Below, one piece after another: positions 6,184-12,879 of a stretch of 13,140 nt of DNA; positions within the stretch are counted from its first letter, which is position 1, and each line of letters starts with the position of its first letter. The stretch spans positions 1 to 13,140 of the forward strand of contig CAZHST010000070.1 of NCBI GenBank assembly GCA_964535215.1, in the 5' to 3' direction. The DNA is from JACQHM01 sp964535215 (GTDB lineage: Bacteria; Methylomirabilota; Methylomirabilia; Methylomirabilales; JACQHM01). The notes beneath the pieces were generated by a model, which saw only the letters and a list, made by a program, of their open reading frames with translations, was not told where the DNA came from and ran no database searches. Position numbers and translations under genes: made by a program.

Positions 6184-7365
6184 ATGGCAGCTAAGGTCCA
6201 TGTCAGGGCGAACAAAGCGGGAACCCTCTTCTTCGACTTCTGCTACCGGGGCATACGATGTCGGGAGTTCACCAAGCTTAAGGATACGAAGGAGAACCGG
6301 CGGCGCTGCGAGCGGAAGGCCCAGCTCATCGCCGCTGAAATCGGGGCAGGGGAGTTCGATTACGCCAGGCATTTCCCCAACGGGACGAAGCTCCCCTTCT
6401 TCTCCAGCAGGCCGGATGGGCGGATCACCGTCGCTGAGTTCGCCGAGACGATCTGGTTTCCCCACCTGGCCACCCGGCTCCGGGCCACGACCCTGGAGGA
6501 TCGGAGGAGGATCTTCAAGAGCCGGATCGCCCCCTTTTGGGGTTCCCTCTCCCTCCGGGACATCACCCCCACCCATGTTGATCGCTTCATCAATGAGTTG
6601 AAAGCCATGAAGGGGGTCCAAGGGAGGACGATGAGCCCGGCCCGGATCAACATCATCCTCACCCAGCTTCGGTCCTTGCTGACCTTGGCCTATGAGCGTG
6701 AGTATATCGCCAAGGACGCCAAGCGGTGGGTCACGTTCCAGCGGGAGACCCGACGGCCGATCGATGTCTTCACTTTTGAGGAGAAGGCCCAGTTTCTGAA
6801 GGCCCTCCCGCCGAAGTGGCAGCCCTACTTCATCGTCGCCTTGGATACCGGCATGCGGCCGAGCGAACAGCTTGCCCTGAAGTGGACCCCTACCGATCCC
6901 CACGACAGCTACGTGGATTTCGACCAGGGGCTGCTCTTCATTCGGAGCGGCGTGGTGCGGGGCCAACGGTCAGAGCTTAAGACGGCTGGAAGCAGCCGGG
7001 CCATCCCAATGCTCCCCACAGTGGAGAAGGCCCTCCGGGCCCAGAGGCTCATCACCGGCCAGCATGAATACGTCTTCTGTACCTCCGAAGGGACCCCCCA
7101 CAATCTGAGCAACATCAGGAATCGCGTCTGGTATCCTACCCTCAAAAAAGCCGGGCTCAGGCCGCGGGACCTCTACACCACCCGCCACACCTTCGCCACC
7201 CTGATGCTCCGATCAGGGGAGAACCCCCTCTGGGTCAGCCGGATCATGGGCCATACGAACACGAGGATGGTCTTTGAACGGTACTCCACCTACATTCCCT
7301 ATCCTGGCCGGCGGGACGGGTCATCCTACCTGGAGCAGGCCATAGGATTCGGCCTAGGGGTCTAA
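6184..7365 (+). CDS. tyrosine recombinase (integrase) with DUF3596-like arm domain
   Basis: This 393-aa protein is a tyrosine site-specific recombinase. The N-terminus (residues 6-75: LFFDFCYRGIRCREFTKL, then AEIGAGEFDYARHFPNGTK) matches the DUF3596-type arm-binding domain of integrases from integrative elements. A SAM-like core-binding domain follows (81-180: ITVAEFAETIW to LAYEREYI). Catalytic residues are visible: R225 (TGMRPSEQLAL), K266 (SELKTAGSSR), R334 in YTTRHTFATLML, H357 (IMGH) and nucleophile Y367 (FERYSTY). The first residue of the box II HxxR motif is Tyr331 instead of His, a tolerated variant. The start at 6184 follows GGGGAGG and the stop of the upstream gene by 1 nt. The gene points at tRNA-Val, whose 3' end lies 69 nt past the stop, the usual arrangement for an element integrated at a tRNA. 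Confidence 0.93.
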   Translation: MAAKVHVRANKAGTLFFDFCYRGIRCREFTKLKDTKENRRRCERKAQLIAAEIGAGEFDYARHFPNGTKLPFFSSRPDGRITVAEFAETIWFPHLATRLRATTLEDRRRIFKSRIAPFWGSLSLRDITPTHVDRFINELKAMKGVQGRTMSPARINIILTQLRSLLTLAYEREYIAKDAKRWVTFQRETRRPIDVFTFEEKAQFLKALPPKWQPYFIVALDTGMRPSEQLALKWTPTDPHDSYVDFDQGLLFIRSGVVRGQRSELKTAGSSRAIPMLPTVEKALRAQRLITGQHEYVFCTSEGTPHNLSNIRNRVWYPTLKKAGLRPRDLYTTRHTFATLMLRSGENPLWVSRIMGHTNTRMVFERYSTYIPYPGRRDGSSYLEQAIGFGLGV

Positions 7366-7399
7366 AAAGTGTCATTAAATTGTCACCAGAAACATGAAT

Positions 7400-7435
7400 G
7401 GGGTTACGGGATCTCCGTAACCCCTTGATTTTCTT
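7400..7435 (+). terminator. rho-independent terminator of the integrase operon
   Basis: A perfect 10-bp stem, GGGGTTACGG (7400-7409) with CCGTAACCCC (7415-7424), encloses a 5-nt loop and is followed by TTGATTTTCTT. It ends at the 3' edge of the tRNA gene, so it insulates the convergent integrase and tRNA transcripts. In the minus direction the downstream sequence is less T-rich. Confidence 0.85.
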
Positions 7436-7510
7436 GGTGGGCGCTGCAGGGATCGAACCTGCGACCTCCGCCGTGTGAAGACGGCGCTCTCCCAACTGAG
7501 CTAAGCGCCC
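7435..7510 (-). tRNA. tRNA-Val, anticodon CAC, CCA encoded
   Basis: The 76-nt minus-strand sequence folds as a full cloverleaf. The acceptor stem is GGGCGCT/AGCGCCC, the D stem is GCTC/GAGC and the anticodon stem is CCGTC/GGCGG with one G-U pair. The loop TTCACAC gives anticodon CAC (reads GTG, Val). The T arm is GCAGG-TTCGATC-CCTGC, and A73 and CCA are encoded. Its 3' end faces the integrase gene, so it is the probable attachment site. It has its own strong promoter just after phoU. Confidence 0.95.
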
Positions 7511-7533
7511 AACGCGTGACGGTTGATGGCATC

Positions 7534-7562
7534 ATCATAGGTGATGTGGAGGCCAGTGTCAA
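7534..7562 (-). promoter_or_regulatory. tRNA-Val promoter
   Basis: On the minus strand TTGACA (7562-7557) and TATGAT (7539-7534) are 17 nt apart. The expected transcript start lies about 17-18 nt upstream of the mature tRNA. The -35 begins 28 nt after the phoU stop, with no terminator seen between. Confidence 0.8.
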
Positions 7563-7590
7563 GCCCAATCCAGCGCCGTGGTCCAGTCCA

Positions 7591-8925
7591 TCAGGGATGC
7601 TTTAGGGCAACCGCCTCCACAACGTTGGCCACGTCCTCACACCGGTCGGTGGTGGTCTCCAGGAGTTCGTAGAGTTCCTTCCACTTCAGGATCTCCAAGG
7701 CCGAAGACTCCCCGTGGAACAGGCCGGCGATGGCCTTCCGGTAGACCTCGTCCGCCTGATTCTCCAGCCGGTTCAGCTCGATGCAGGAGCCTTCCACCCC
7801 TTTGAGCGTGGGGAGAGAGGCCAGGGCCTTGACGATCTCCTCCGTTGAGGCCACGATGAGGCCGGCCAGCTCCCTGGCCTCGGGGGTCACCGCGAGAATC
7901 CGGTAAAGGACCATTCGGGCGGCCACGGCCTCGATGGCGTCCACGACATCGTCCAGGGCGGAGGTCAGGGCGTGGAGGTCCCTCCGATCGAGGGGAGGAA
8001 TGAAGGTCTGGTTGAGCTTTCGGATGATCCGGTGGGTGAGCTGATCCCCCCCTCGTTCAAAGCCCTCCAGCCTCCGCCATTCCTCTTCAAGATCCGTGGG
8101 GTGCTCGAACATCTCTTGCAAGGCCCTGGCCGCCTCCATGGCGTTTTTGGCGCTTAACCGGATCAGCTCGTAGAACTCCTCTTCCTCGGGGATGACACCA
8201 AGGGGGATCCTCCCAGCCTCTACCGAAGGCCCGGGCTGTTCCCTCCGCCTCAAGCCTTTCCGGATCTCCTTTTCCCCCCGCTCCCGAACATCCTCGCCTC
8301 TCACGATGTAGATCACATCCTCAGCGATGTTCGTGGCATGGTCGGCGATCCGCTCCAGGTGCCGGGAGACCAGGATGAGGTCCAAGGCCCTTGGGATGGT
8401 GGAAGGATCCCCCATCATGTAGGTCAAAAGCTCCCGGAAGACCTGGTCCCGGAGATGGTCAATCTCATCATCGGCCTCGATCACCAGCCGGGCCAGCTCC
8501 GGATCCCTCTTGACGAAGGCATCGAGGCTCCGCCGGACCATCTCCTGCGCCAGACGGGCCATCCGGGGGATGTCGATCAACGGCTTGACAAAGGGTTGGG
8601 TGATCAGGGAGGAAACCTCCCGGGCGGTGTTCACGGCGAGATCCCCAATCCGCTCCAGCTCGCTATTGAGCTTAATCGAGGCGGCGATGAACCGGAGGTC
8701 GGAGGCCACGGGTTGCCTCAAAGCCAAAAGGGTAAAGCAGCGGTCGTCGATCTCGATGCAGAGCTGGTCCATCGTCTCCTCCTGCTGATACACCCGCTGG
8801 ATGAGGATCTCGTCCCGCTCTACCAGGGCCTGGATGCTCGTCTGGATCATTGTCTCCGCTAGACCCCCCATGACCAGGAGCCGTTCTTTGAGGGTCTTCA
8901 GCTCCTCGTCGAACCTCCGGTCCAT
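7591..8925 (-). CDS. phoU: PhoU fused to a DUF47 (Pit-accessory) domain
   Basis: At 444 aa this is twice the usual PhoU length. Residues 1-215 are a complete PhoU with two three-helix repeats, each with its metal-binding E/D-X3-D motif: SELERIGDLAVNTA (88-101) and HLERIADHATNIAE (189-202). After a charged linker (216-245), residues 246-444 match DUF47, the PhoU-like domain normally found as a separate partner of Pit transporters. Its marks are EEFYELI, EGFERGGDQLTHRIIRKLNQTFIPPLDRRDLHAL (in parts, 287-320), LDDVVDAIEAVAARM and LETTTDRCEDVANVVE (422-437). PhoU couples PstSCAB activity to PhoR kinase inhibition. The added half may give a second metal/Pst or Pit contact (inference). The start at 8925 lies 10 nt after the pstB stop with a G-rich site GGGGGTGG before it. 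It is the last gene of the pst operon. Confidence 0.92.
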   Translation of the reverse strand: MDRRFDEELKTLKERLLVMGGLAETMIQTSIQALVERDEILIQRVYQQEETMDQLCIEIDDRCFTLLALRQPVASDLRFIAASIKLNSELERIGDLAVNTAREVSSLITQPFVKPLIDIPRMARLAQEMVRRSLDAFVKRDPELARLVIEADDEIDHLRDQVFRELLTYMMGDPSTIPRALDLILVSRHLERIADHATNIAEDVIYIVRGEDVRERGEKEIRKGLRRREQPGPSVEAGRIPLGVIPEEEEFYELIRLSAKNAMEAARALQEMFEHPTDLEEEWRRLEGFERGGDQLTHRIIRKLNQTFIPPLDRRDLHALTSALDDVVDAIEAVAARMVLYRILAVTPEARELAGLIVASTEEIVKALASLPTLKGVEGSCIELNRLENQADEVYRKAIAGLFHGESSALEILKWKELYELLETTTDRCEDVANVVEAVALKHP

Positions 8926-8935
8926 CCTCCACCCC

Positions 8936-9691
8936 CTAGCCAAAACGCCCCGTGATGTAGTCCTCCGTCTGTTTCTTCCTCGGGGTGACAAAGAGCTTCT
9001 TCGTCTCATCATACTCGATGAGCTGCCCCAAGTAAAGGAACGCCGCCCAGTCCGAGACCCGGGCCGCCTGCTGCATGTTGTGGGTGACGATGATAACAGT
9101 GTAGGATTTCTTCAGGTCAGCCATGAGCTCCTCGATTTTAGCCGTGGCGATGGGATCCAGGGCCGAGCAGGGCTCGTCCAGAAGGAGCACCTCGGGTCCC
9201 ACCGCCAGGGCCCTGGCGATACAGAGCCGCTGCTGCTGGCCGCCGGAGAGGGAGAGGGCGTTCTGGTGGAGCTTGTCCTTTACCTCGTCCCAGAGGGCAG
9301 CTTTCCTCAAGCTCTCCTCCACGATGGCGTCGAGCTTGGCCCTCTTCTTCACCCCCCAGATCCGGGGGCCGTAGGCCACATTGTCGTAGATGGATTTGGG
9401 AAAGGGGTTGGGCTTCTGAAACACCATCCCCACCCGAAACCGGATCTCCACCGGATCCATGGCCGGGTCATAGATGTCCTGACCCTTGAAGAGGATCCGA
9501 CCCTCTAGCCGAAAACGGGGGATGAGGTCGTTGATCCGGTTCAGACACCGGATGAGAGTGCTTTTCCCGCACCCCGAGGGGCCGATGATGGCGGTGATGT
9601 GGTGCTCCGGGATGGAGAGGGAGACCTGATGAAGGACCTGCTGATCCCCATACCAGACACTGAGGTCGGTGATCTCGAAGACAGGCTTCAT
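8936..9691 (-). CDS. pstB: phosphate ABC transporter ATP-binding protein PstB
   Basis: This 251-aa ATPase is the normal PstB length. Walker A is GPSGCGKS (37-44), followed by TLIRCLNRINDLIP, the NRxNDLIP stretch typical of PstB. Q92 in VFQKPNPFP is the Q-loop, the ABC signature is LSGGQQQR (148-155), Walker B is LLLDEPCSALDP (169-180) and the switch His is H204 in VTHNMQQAARVSD. It hydrolyses ATP at the cytoplasmic face of PstC-PstA to drive phosphate import. The open frame extends upstream, but the ATG at 9691 is the true start: it begins the conserved N-terminus (MKPVFEITDLSVWYG) and overlaps the pstA stop by 4 nt (ATGA). phoU begins 10 nt downstream. Confidence 0.97.
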   Translation of the reverse strand: MKPVFEITDLSVWYGDQQVLHQVSLSIPEHHITAIIGPSGCGKSTLIRCLNRINDLIPRFRLEGRILFKGQDIYDPAMDPVEIRFRVGMVFQKPNPFPKSIYDNVAYGPRIWGVKKRAKLDAIVEESLRKAALWDEVKDKLHQNALSLSGGQQQRLCIARALAVGPEVLLLDEPCSALDPIATAKIEELMADLKKSYTVIIVTHNMQQAARVSDWAAFLYLGQLIEYDETKKLFVTPRKKQTEDYITGRFG

Positions 9692-10569
9692 AGGAAAAGC
9701 CTCTTCTGGGACCGCTGGCGGAGGAAGACAGCCAATGCGTTCATGAGGAGCAAGACCCCCAAAAGGACGAGGATGCCGGCGGCGGCATTCACGTGAAACC
9801 CTTTTTGAGGCCGGGAGACCCAGTTGAAGATCTGGATGGGGAGGACCGTGAAAGGCGCCAATAGCGAATCCGGAAGGAAGGCGATATAGGTCAGGGCCCC
9901 GATGGTGATCAGGGGGGCCGCCTCGCCGATCGCCCGGGAGAAGGCCAGGATCGCGCCGGTGAGGATCCCCGGGAAGGCCAGGGGGAGGACCTGATGGCGG
10001 ATGGTCTGCCACCGGGTGGCCCCGAGGGCGTAAGAGGCCTCCCGGATCGAAAGCGGGACCGCCCGGAGGGCCTCCCGAGCTGAGAGGATGAGGATCGGAA
10101 GGCTCAAAAGGGCCAGCGTCAAGGCCCCGGCCAGAAGGCTCCTGCCTAAGCCCATCGCCCGAACGAACAGCTCCAGCCCTAACAGCCCGTAGATGATGGA
10201 GGGGACCCCGGCCAGGTTGGCGATGTTGAGTTCGACCAGTCGGGCGAACCACCCCTTCCCAGCGTACTCCTCGAGATAGATCGCGGCCCCGATCCCCACG
10301 GGGAAGGCCAGCATCGCTGTCAAGAGCATCACCGATACCGTCCCGACCAGGGCGGAGAAGATCCCAGCTTCTTCAGGCCTCCGGGAGGGGAAGCTGGTCA
10401 GGAACGGCCAGCTCAGCCTTCCCAGCCCCTCCACCGCCACAGTGATGAGCAACGCTGCCAGGGTTCCAAGGGCCAGGAGGAGGGCTCCTACCACTAGGAC
10501 GTTGAAGCTCCTCTCCGCCCAGAGGCGACGGGCCACCAGCTTCTGGCGTCTGGCCGTTTCGACCTTCAC
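9688..10569 (-). CDS. pstA: phosphate ABC transporter permease PstA
   Basis: This 293-aa inner-membrane permease has about six hydrophobic segments, the first at residues 23-47. The EAA-type coupling loop is EASYALGATRWQTIRHQVLPLAFPGI (in two parts, 177-202), which contacts PstB. Family marks also include AGVPSIIYGLLGLELFV (120-136) and AFSRAIGEAAPLITIG. The start is taken as GTG at 10569 because it overlaps the pstC TGA as GTGA and has GGGAG 8 nt upstream. An in-frame GTG at 10602 would add 11 residues and overlap pstC by 37 nt. The 3' end overlaps pstB by 4 nt. PstA pairs with PstC to form the high-affinity phosphate channel. Confidence 0.95.
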   Translation of the reverse strand: MKVETARRQKLVARRLWAERSFNVLVVGALLLALGTLAALLITVAVEGLGRLSWPFLTSFPSRRPEEAGIFSALVGTVSVMLLTAMLAFPVGIGAAIYLEEYAGKGWFARLVELNIANLAGVPSIIYGLLGLELFVRAMGLGRSLLAGALTLALLSLPILILSAREALRAVPLSIREASYALGATRWQTIRHQVLPLAFPGILTGAILAFSRAIGEAAPLITIGALTYIAFLPDSLLAPFTVLPIQIFNWVSRPQKGFHVNAAAGILVLLGVLLLMNALAVFLRQRSQKRLFL

Positions 10570-11468
10570 CCGTATTGCTCCCGGAAGCGCCCCCGGAGCC
10601 ACCGGCTGACGAGGTTCAAAAGCAATGTGCCCCCAAAGAGCATCAAGCCCACGGCAAAGATCGTCCGATACTCGAGGGTCCCGGTCGGGGTGTCCCCTAA
10701 GCTCACCTGGACGATGTAGGCCGTCATCGTCTCGATAGGGACCAAGGGATTCAGCGTCAGCCGTGGCTGCTGCCCTGCGGCGATGGTCACGATCATCGTC
10801 TCGCCGATGGCCCGGGAGATGGCTAAAAGAAAAGAGGCAGCAATCCCCGAAAAGGCGGCAGGGACCACAATCCGAAGGGCGACTTGAAGCCGGGAGGAGC
10901 CCAAGGCATAGGCCGCCTCCCGAAGGTCCTGCGGAACCACATACATGGCGTCTTCGCTTAAAGAGGTGACCATCGGGACGATCATGATCCCCATGACAAT
11001 GCCGGGGCTCAAGGCGTTAAACCCGGAAAGGGAGGGGATGAAGCGCTGAAGCAGGGGGGTGACGAAGAGGAGGGCAAAATAACCGTAGACCACGGTGGGA
11101 ATCCCCGCCAGGACTTCAAGGGAGGGCTTGATCAGCTTCCGAACCCCCTCCGGGGCAAATTCGCTTAAGTAGATGGCACTGAGCAGCCCCACCGGCACCG
11201 CCACCAAGATCGCGATGGCCGAGGTAAGGACGGTTCCGCAAAGAAGGGGGAGGATCCCAAACCGCTTTGTGGCAAAGAGGGGGGTCCACTCGGTGTCGGT
11301 GAGAAACTCCAATAGGGAGACCTCCCGGAAGAATTCAAGGCTCTCAAAGAAGAGCACCGCCACGATGCCGAAGGTCGTGAGGATGGAGAGGAAAGCACAC
11401 AGGCCGAAGAAGAGCTGAAGCCCTCGTTCAAAGAAGCCGACCTTCTTCTTTTTATCCAGTCTCAGCAT
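10566..11468 (-). CDS. pstC: phosphate ABC transporter permease PstC
   Basis: This 300-aa permease has a basic N-terminus (MLRLDKKKKV), a first membrane span at about 18-42 and five further hydrophobic segments. Diagnostic stretches are EWTPLFATKRFGILPLLCGT (60-79), EVLAGIPTVVYGYFALLFVTPLL (118-140), the EAA loop EAAYALGSSRLQVALRIVVPAAFSGI (two parts, 184-209) and AISRAIGETMIVTIAAG (216-232). It forms the transmembrane channel with PstA. The ATG at 11468 comes 14 nt after the pstS stop. Its own ribosome-binding site is weak, since the nearest purine run, GAGGAG, overlaps the pstS end and is about 20 nt away. Translation may therefore depend on coupling or reinitiation after pstS, which would fit lower permease than binding-protein output. 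Confidence 0.95.
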   Translation of the reverse strand: MLRLDKKKKVGFFERGLQLFFGLCAFLSILTTFGIVAVLFFESLEFFREVSLLEFLTDTEWTPLFATKRFGILPLLCGTVLTSAIAILVAVPVGLLSAIYLSEFAPEGVRKLIKPSLEVLAGIPTVVYGYFALLFVTPLLQRFIPSLSGFNALSPGIVMGIMIVPMVTSLSEDAMYVVPQDLREAAYALGSSRLQVALRIVVPAAFSGIAASFLLAISRAIGETMIVTIAAGQQPRLTLNPLVPIETMTAYIVQVSLGDTPTGTLEYRTIFAVGLMLFGGTLLLNLVSRWLRGRFREQYG

Positions 11469-11482
11469 CGTGGCGGTGAATG

Positions 11483-12499
11483 CTATTTCTCCTCAGCCTG
11501 AAGCAACTTCTCCAGCGTGACCCCCACCTGGGAGCCTTTGCCGCCGAAGACGGATCCCACCTTCCGCCGCTCGAACCGCCTCATCGCCAGCTCATAGACC
11601 CTGTCAGGCAAGGCAATGTAACCCACCTCCTTGACCAGGTGTTTGGCATTCGCCAGGTAGAAGGCCACAAAGGCCCTGACCTCAGGCCGCTCCGCGGCCT
11701 TTCGGTTCACGTAGATGAAGAGCGGGCGGGAGAGGGGCTGGTAGGTCCCGTTGACGACGTTCTCGTAGGTTGGAAGGATAGGCCCCTTCCCATTGTTCGG
11801 GTTCTCATCGTCAACGGGGACCAGCTTCAGCTTGTCCCTGTTATGTTCATAGTAGGCGACCCCGAAGAAGCCGAGGGCCAACGGGTCGGTGGCGATCCCC
11901 TGAACCAGCACATTGTCGTCTTCGCTCGAGGTGAAGTCCCCCCGGCTGGAGTGCTCCTTCCCCACAATAGCCTCGGTGAAGTAGTCGTAGGTTCCCGAAT
12001 CGACCCCGGGACCGAAGAGGTGGATCTCTTTCTCGGGCCAGCCCGGGCGGATCTGGCTCCACCGGGTGATCTTCCCCTGGGCCTCCGGCCCCCAGAGCTT
12101 CTTCAGCTCCTTGACCGTCATGAAGTCCACCCAAGTGTTCTTGGGGTTGACCACCACGGCCAGACCATCATAGGCAACCGGCAGCTCAATATACTCGATC
12201 CTGTTCTTCTTGCACAGCTCCACCTCCGAGGGCTTGATGGGACGGGAGGCATTGGAGATATCGGTCTCGCCATGACAGAACTTCTTGAAGCCCCCCCCGG
12301 TGCCGGAGATCCCCACCGTCACCTTCACGTCCCGGTGCTTCTTCTGGAATTCCTCCGCCACCGCCTCGGTGATGGGGTAGACGGTGCTGGAGCCGTCCAC
12401 CGTGATCAGGGCCTTCGCCCAAACCGGCTTTGCCAAACCAGTCAGCAGCAGGCTAAGGACTAACAGCCAAAGGCCAGCCTTTCTCCACAACCTCTTCAT
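11483..12499 (-). CDS. pstS: periplasmic phosphate-binding protein PstS
   Basis: This 338-aa protein has a Sec signal peptide (MKRLWRK basic start, hydrophobic core WLLVLSLLLTGLA, probable cleavage after VWA at residue 28) and no lipobox Cys. The mature part has the phosphate-binding loops DGSSTVYPIT (35-44), GISGTGGGFKKF (63-74), DISNASRPIKPSE (80-92) and GVDSGTYDYFTE (165-176). These are where PstS hydrogen-bonds the phosphate. It delivers phosphate to PstC-PstA. The start at 12499 is supported by AGGAGGG about 6 nt upstream and by the signal peptide; the upstream in-frame extension would run into the promoter. It is the first gene of the pst unit and directly follows the Pho-box promoter. 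Confidence 0.97.
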   Translation of the reverse strand: MKRLWRKAGLWLLVLSLLLTGLAKPVWAKALITVDGSSTVYPITEAVAEEFQKKHRDVKVTVGISGTGGGFKKFCHGETDISNASRPIKPSEVELCKKNRIEYIELPVAYDGLAVVVNPKNTWVDFMTVKELKKLWGPEAQGKITRWSQIRPGWPEKEIHLFGPGVDSGTYDYFTEAIVGKEHSSRGDFTSSEDDNVLVQGIATDPLALGFFGVAYYEHNRDKLKLVPVDDENPNNGKGPILPTYENVVNGTYQPLSRPLFIYVNRKAAERPEVRAFVAFYLANAKHLVKEVGYIALPDRVYELAMRRFERRKVGSVFGGKGSQVGVTLEKLLQAEEK

Positions 12500-12525
12500 C
12501 GTTCCCTCCTTGTCCCGCTGAAAGG

Positions 12526-12531
12526 ACATTA
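12526..12531 (-). promoter_or_regulatory. candidate -10 element of the pstS promoter
   Basis: TAATGT on the minus strand is preceded by TGG (extended -10 style) and lies 9 nt after the last Pho-box repeat, close to the usual Pho-promoter spacing where PhoB replaces the -35. The leader to the pstS ATG would be about 20 nt. Confidence 0.55.
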
Positions 12532-12537
12532 CCAGGA

Positions 12538-12572
12538 GGATGTAACACCCCCATGACATCTGTGTTACATCC
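12538..12572. repeat. 11-bp perfect inverted repeat within the Pho region
   Basis: GGATGTAACAC (12538-12548) and GTGTTACATCC (12562-12572) are exact reverse complements around a 13-nt centre. The arms contain two of the four Pho subsites. No T-run follows on either strand, so it is not a terminator. Confidence 0.6.
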
Positions 12573-12580
12573 CTGTTAAA
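12541..12580 (-). promoter_or_regulatory. Pho box, four 7-bp direct repeats upstream of pstS
   Basis: Reading the minus strand, TTTAACA (12580-12574), TGTAACA (12569-12563), TGTCATG (12558-12552) and TGTTACA (12547-12541) recur every 11 bp with 4-bp spacers. This is the architecture of tandem PhoB/PhoP sites (two boxes, four subsites). The distal repeat overlaps the last codon and stop of the upstream 72-aa gene. Confidence 0.8.
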
Positions 12581-12794
12581 TCTTCCCAGGGCAGAGACCC
12601 CCAGGGAGCGGGGTGATGGTGACCAGCATCACAGGCTCCCCTGGGGCAGGCCGGATCTCCTTGACCCAGCCGTCCACCGGGCAGAGGACGAGGTGGTCGA
12701 AGAAAGGCGAAACCCCTAACACTTCCCCCCGCTTCACCAGGGTTCCTGGAGGGACAGTGCAGCCACTACTCGGGTCGACTTTGATCGTCAGCAT
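12576..12794 (-). CDS. 72-aa barrel-sandwich-like (biotinyl/lipoyl fold) protein
   Basis: The small protein reads as a complete beta-barrel-sandwich module. It has PPGTLVKRGEVLGV (15-28), then HLVLCPVDGWVKEIRPAPGEPVMLVTI (two parts, 34-60), the pattern G-x-V-x-x-G then P-V-x-G-x-V seen in lipoyl/biotinyl domains and in the N-terminal module of RnfC/NqrA. There is no Lys at the hairpin where biotin or lipoate would attach, so it is probably a binding or structural module rather than a carrier. The start at 12794 has GAGGAG 8 nt upstream. It lies between the porin (85-nt gap, no clear terminator) and pstS, and its 3' end overlaps the first Pho-box repeat. The function is unknown; a role in the phosphate locus is suggested only by position. 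Confidence 0.6.
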   Translation of the reverse strand: MLTIKVDPSSGCTVPPGTLVKRGEVLGVSPFFDHLVLCPVDGWVKEIRPAPGEPVMLVTITPLPGGLCPGKI

Positions 12795-12879
12795 CGTCTG
12801 GTCTCCTCGCTTGAATTGATCTAGCGAGCTGGATCGTAAAAGAACACCTAGCCGCTTCTGCCACGTTTCATCACCCACC

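Noticed and set aside
1..7434. Second copy of the tRNA-Val 3' end (att site) inside the window
   Set aside because: I looked for matches to the tRNA 3' sequence by eye and saw none, so the other end of any element lies outside.
8936..10252. Long open frame upstream of pstB, giving a 438-aa protein
   Set aside because: The extra N-terminus is the antisense-like Pro/Gly-rich shadow of pstA. The conserved PstB start and ATGA overlap at 9691 are decisive.
12795..12879. Inverted repeat CTCGCT/AGCGAG between the porin and the 72-aa gene as a terminator
   Set aside because: The stem is only 6 bp, has no T-run and overlaps the downstream ribosome-binding site.
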